Below, in pieces: positions 61,123 through 64,000 of a DNA stretch of 64,000 bases. The first letter of the stretch is position 1. The number at the start of each line of letters is the position of its first letter. Source of the stretch: a virus. Made by a program: the position numbers and the translations under genes. The notes below the pieces were generated by a model. It did not search any database. It was given only the letters and a program-made list of their open reading frames with translations, and was not told the DNA's origin. The stretch spans positions 25,845-89,844 of the IMG/VR virus record IMGVR_UViG_3300023109_003296; one strand, given 5' to 3'.

Positions 61123-62982
61123 CTAATCTATAAACATAGGTGTAAATGTACCCTGGCTTGATTCAATCTTGTCATCCATCATGTCGTAGTAGACATTCAT
61201 CATCCAATTCCCCAGTATCATTGCTGAGTAAGAGTCTTTCCTTGCTTTATCTGCACTGCTTTGTTTTCTCAGGTTTATTGGCAAATCAAAACTTTGTGTT
61301 CCCTGAACAGATGTATTTACTTGTATCAAAGCACACTCGACCTTAATAAGATCCATCATATCCTTTTGGTGTTCAACAAAATCAATCATTTTGGAAGGTT
61401 CGGAGTTGTTTTGATAATTTGGCAGAAAGCTCAATTTTTTTATAGGTATTTTTGCTTTTCTTTGTTTATTGTAATCATCATTCATGGCTGCGCCAGCAAA
61501 GAATATCCTCTTATGATCAAAAGAAGCTTGTAGTAATTCGTTAGCGTATCTAATCCATTTAGAAGTTGGCTTCCTTAGGAAAACATAAGTACTTGTGTCT
61601 TTGTTATACTGTCTTTTCAAACTTCGTAAGCCTTTGTCGTATTCTTGATGGTTGTCAAGATCAGCATCTATTACATTTAGTTTTAATTTTTTTCTTTTAA
61701 ATATACTACTCTCATTACAGGAGTTTAAGAACTGCACACCTCCATTATAGTCACCTACAACTGATACTATATTGAAATGCGTCAGAAGGTAAGCCATGTA
61801 CTCTATATGTGTTTTTAGATTAGCTCCTGGCAAAGCGTAACTATGAACCACAGTTCCTTTTTTAGATTCCTTGTTAAGCTTTATAAGCATAATAGCAAAA
61901 TCATCAGATGATTCACTCTCAGACCAAGACGGGTCAAAAGCAAGTATGTATTCATCCTGTGGTAGCCCAATAACTTCAACAGACTGACCCTCTCCGTCTG
62001 GAATTGTACATTCAGCCATTTTACTAACCTTGAAATAACCAGAACTATCATCTGTAAACACAGCCATAAACTCTCGGTCGAACTGAGACTGACTCATCGT
62101 CGCCTTTGCTTGGTCTATAAGGTTTTGATCATAAAGCTGTTGAGGCGCACAGTCATAACTAAAGTGCATTATTGTCCTGTGAGCTTTATCTTGTTCGTTT
62201 TGATTTAAGATCAATGATTCATATTGACTATACATCTTATACAAATGCTCAAACTTGTAAGAAGCAGATGACAACCCTATAATTTTGTTGTTAGGCCACT
62301 TTGTTCTTTCTTCTTCGGTCAACTTGCCTTGTTTTATCATCTCTGTTTCAAGATCATAAGTTTCTTGCCTCTCTGTTGGGTTCTTGATGACAGACAAGAA
62401 CGGCATGATAACCTCATTCAAAACCTTTTCAGGCATGAGTAAAAGCTCATCAATAATCATTCTCTCAAAACGGAAACCACGAAGCTTCTCTCCATCTCCT
62501 AAAGGCAAAGCAGTAATTTTGCTGGTTCCTATCTCCATGACCCATTGGTCATTAGCTTTAGACACCCTAGTTATACATTGAGATAAAAATTCAGCCTTTG
62601 GGCTTTGAGCTATCTCTTCCATCTTAGTAAAGATCATTTTTGACTGTCGAAAGGACTTAGATATGATTCCTATGTGGACACCTTGGTTCATAATAGCGTC
62701 TAATAGCGCAAAAACGGCCGTAGAGAAGCTTTTAGACATTCCACGACTCCATATCCCCAAAAAGTAATCGGTCTCCATCATGCCCTTAATAGCCATGTGC
62801 TGGAAGGGGAACAATCTGACCCCAGTTATGAACTCCGCAGCAAAAGATGGGTTCTGTCGTAGAAATTTATAAAACAGTATTTTAGCTTCATCTTCCTCAA
62901 GGTATCCTTCTATCTCTAAAAGCTCTTTATTAATATCTGGGAACCTATTTCTAGACTCTTGTATTCCTTTTATCCAACTCAT
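61123..62982 (-). CDS. terL: Terminase large subunit
   Basis: A 619-residue packaging motor. ATPase half: a variant Walker A SRGMSKS (79-85) and Walker B MIIDE with Asp178/Glu179. Nuclease half: LAFDPSWSE with the first acidic residue Asp350, and VVGDYNGG with Asp411, in the RNase H-like order of terminases. It translocates and cuts concatemeric DNA. It overlaps the ERCC4-type nuclease upstream by 4 bp. The C-terminus (IESSQGTFTPMFID) may dock on the portal. The Walker A lacks the common first Gly, as in some phage terminases. The small subunit is not clearly present; the gene cut by the right edge is a candidate. Confidence 0.92.
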   Translation of the reverse strand: MSWIKGIQESRNRFPDINKELLEIEGYLEEDEAKILFYKFLRQNPSFAAEFITGVRLFPFQHMAIKGMMETDYFLGIWSRGMSKSFSTAVFALLDAIMNQGVHIGIISKSFRQSKMIFTKMEEIAQSPKAEFLSQCITRVSKANDQWVMEIGTSKITALPLGDGEKLRGFRFERMIIDELLLMPEKVLNEVIMPFLSVIKNPTERQETYDLETEMIKQGKLTEEERTKWPNNKIIGLSSASYKFEHLYKMYSQYESLILNQNEQDKAHRTIMHFSYDCAPQQLYDQNLIDQAKATMSQSQFDREFMAVFTDDSSGYFKVSKMAECTIPDGEGQSVEVIGLPQDEYILAFDPSWSESESSDDFAIMLIKLNKESKKGTVVHSYALPGANLKTHIEYMAYLLTHFNIVSVVGDYNGGVQFLNSCNESSIFKRKKLKLNVIDADLDNHQEYDKGLRSLKRQYNKDTSTYVFLRKPTSKWIRYANELLQASFDHKRIFFAGAAMNDDYNKQRKAKIPIKKLSFLPNYQNNSEPSKMIDFVEHQKDMMDLIKVECALIQVNTSVQGTQSFDLPINLRKQSSADKARKDSYSAMILGNWMMNVYYDMMDDKIESSQGTFTPMFID

Positions 62983-63899
62983 AATTCTTTTAAGTGTTTA
63001 GACCAGAAATAATTTATATCAGTCTTCCAAGATTTCTTACCGCAAACAAGTAGTTTAGGAATAAGCTCTTCACTTAACTCTCTAGAACCAGCGAATACAA
63101 ATTGACAACAGTCCTTGTATTGTTTTTGTATTTCACGCATATTATGAAGTACATAATCAAGTTTATACTTCTTGTAGCTTTTGTAATTGCACTCATCAAT
63201 GCCTTCAAACGAGAATTCCATTACCACAAACAAATAAGCCCCCAAAGACCTACACCTATCAAGCTCTTTGCAAAAACGAGAATACCCTACTGTAGTTGTG
63301 CCACAAAAATCACCAAATGACTTTCTGTCGACATAAGTATAATCATAATCTTTTGCAGTAACACCATAATCCCCGACATCCAACTTAAAAGACTCTGAGT
63401 TTTTAAAAGAAAGAGGTTGTTGCTCTCTAGTATCAATTAATATTTTAATATTAGAATAATCATTAAAGAACTCTTTTGGCAATTGGCTCCCTAGCAATGG
63501 CATTACGCCAGCCTTATCACATGCATATGTGTAACTGCCAAAATACTCTTTGTAAACTTCAATTGATGGCAATCCAGCTGACCTTAGCTCCAACTCCGTT
63601 GGGCCATAGCCCATATCTTTATTAGATACTCTCTTTTGTAGTATTTCAATTAAGTACTCTCTCACTTCCTGGGCTGGTGACTTGTTCACCCACTCCATGA
63701 GTTGGTGTGGTTGAGAGAAATCTTTCGAAAAGTAATCCTTATAGTTCTTAAAGGGGAGAAGGTCTCCCGTAAGCTTGTTCTTACGGGCGTAATGCTTTAC
63801 GTAGTAATCCCCAAGAAACATGTCGTGTTTCTTTACATGCGTGTGGAGACCTCTTTGTGAATCGAAGTCCTTCCCACATTCTTTGCATTTAAATGACAT
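62979..63899 (-). CDS. Zinc-finger ERCC4-type nuclease
   Basis: A 306-residue protein. It starts with a C2H2 zinc finger (Cys5, Cys8, His21, His25). From about 151, an ERCC4/XPF-Mus81-type nuclease core follows: KILIDTREQQPLSF with Asp156 and Glu159, LDVGDYGV with Asp177, VDRKSFGDF (190-198) matching the ERK-x3-D signature (here D-R-K), and FCKELDRCRSLGAYLFVVME. These enzymes cut branched or junction DNA with Mg2+. Placed just ahead of terminase, it may clear branches before packaging or cleave host DNA. Its start overlaps the end of the gene at the right edge by 11 bp. Confidence 0.82.
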   Translation of the reverse strand: MSFKCKECGKDFDSQRGLHTHVKKHDMFLGDYYVKHYARKNKLTGDLLPFKNYKDYFSKDFSQPHQLMEWVNKSPAQEVREYLIEILQKRVSNKDMGYGPTELELRSAGLPSIEVYKEYFGSYTYACDKAGVMPLLGSQLPKEFFNDYSNIKILIDTREQQPLSFKNSESFKLDVGDYGVTAKDYDYTYVDRKSFGDFCGTTTVGYSRFCKELDRCRSLGAYLFVVMEFSFEGIDECNYKSYKKYKLDYVLHNMREIQKQYKDCCQFVFAGSRELSEELIPKLLVCGKKSWKTDINYFWSKHLKEL

Positions 63900-64000
63900 C
63901 GTCTTGACTTATACCTAAAATTCTAGCTTTCCACTCAGCCATACCCTCAAGCCTTTCTGCTTCTTTTTTGACTGTCTCTTTTTGCATTTCAGCAATCCTC
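63889..64000 (-). CDS. Unknown protein, C-terminal part (cut by window edge)
   Basis: Thirty-six residues are visible, ending ARILGISQDDVI. They are charged and helical (MQKETVKKEAERLEGMAEW). The frame overlaps the start of the ERCC4-type nuclease by 11 bp, so it belongs to the same operon. The terminase small subunit usually lies here, and a short helical C-terminus would suit it, but this part is too short to identify. The 5' end lies beyond 64000. Confidence 0.45.
   Translation of the reverse strand, partial: RIAEMQKETVKKEAERLEGMAEWKARILGISQDDVI

Noticed and set aside
1-64000. tRNA, rRNA, integrase or transposase genes
   Set aside because: I looked for cloverleaf-like GC-rich blocks and recombinase motifs and saw none. 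Very short or unusual tRNAs cannot be excluded by eye.

Overview
The window is part of the genome of a large, AT-rich tailed double-stranded DNA phage (Caudoviricetes). It holds a complete head and packaging set (terminase, portal, protease-scaffold, decoration protein, major capsid protein), a long-tail set (two tail tube proteins and a 3175-residue tape measure) and a replication and nucleotide set (primase-like protein, DnaB-type helicase, RecA, SSB, both class I ribonucleotide reductase subunits, dNMP kinase). I see no tail sheath, baseplate, integrase, rRNA or tRNA. The long tape measure without a sheath suggests a long flexible tail, but the sheath could lie outside the window. The gene style (Hsp20, ribonucleotide reductase, Gmd, many glycosyltransferases, AspH-like dioxygenases) resembles marine phages. 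The host cannot be named from this sequence. Shine-Dalgarno sequences are mostly absent, and several TATAAT boxes sit directly against start codons.

Layout. (1) 1-13824, minus strand: nrdB and nrdA first, then a phage protein with two conserved domains, a glycan block (two GT2-like transferases, GT6, GT32-like, a methyltransferase-like protein, GT11 fucosyltransferase, a sugar-nucleotide epimerase, Gmd), then a zinc-ribbon protein, RecA, a nuclease, DnaB-type helicase and a primase-like gene running off the left edge. (2) 13825-14229: the only long intergenic region, a divergent control region with direct repeats, a perfect 12-bp-arm palindrome and a near-consensus promoter. (3) 14230-17617, plus strand: dNMP kinase, a sigma-like factor, SSB, a glycosyltransferase, Hsp20 and an FmdB-like protein. 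(4) 17643-46162, minus strand: putative tail-assembly proteins, tape measure, tail-tube-like and distal-tail-like proteins, then four genes made wholly or partly of BspA-type leucine-rich repeats (LRRs), including one of 3172 residues. (5) 46208-53677, plus strand: connector or neck candidates, two duplicated tail tube genes, a strong terminator and four tandem kinase-fold paralogues. (6) 53737-64000, minus strand: head and packaging genes, with two tandem AspH-like dioxygenases between terminase and portal and an ERCC4-type nuclease upstream of terminase.

How the parts may work together. The glycan block contains Gmd (GDP-fucose route), a UDP-sugar-epimerase-like enzyme, an alpha-1,2-fucosyltransferase-like GT11 and a GT6 enzyme with the sequence signature of the vertebrate ABO/alpha-1,3-Gal(NAc) transferases. 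That is most of what a blood-group-like glycan needs, perhaps to remodel host surface polysaccharide. The tail module has multiplied the tail tube fold (five related domains) and attached long LRR arrays to at least three tail-protein platforms; these are the best candidates for receptor-binding structures. The sigma-like factor and the repeated arrangement of hairpin, TATAAT and ATG suggest phage-directed transcription with very short or absent leaders.
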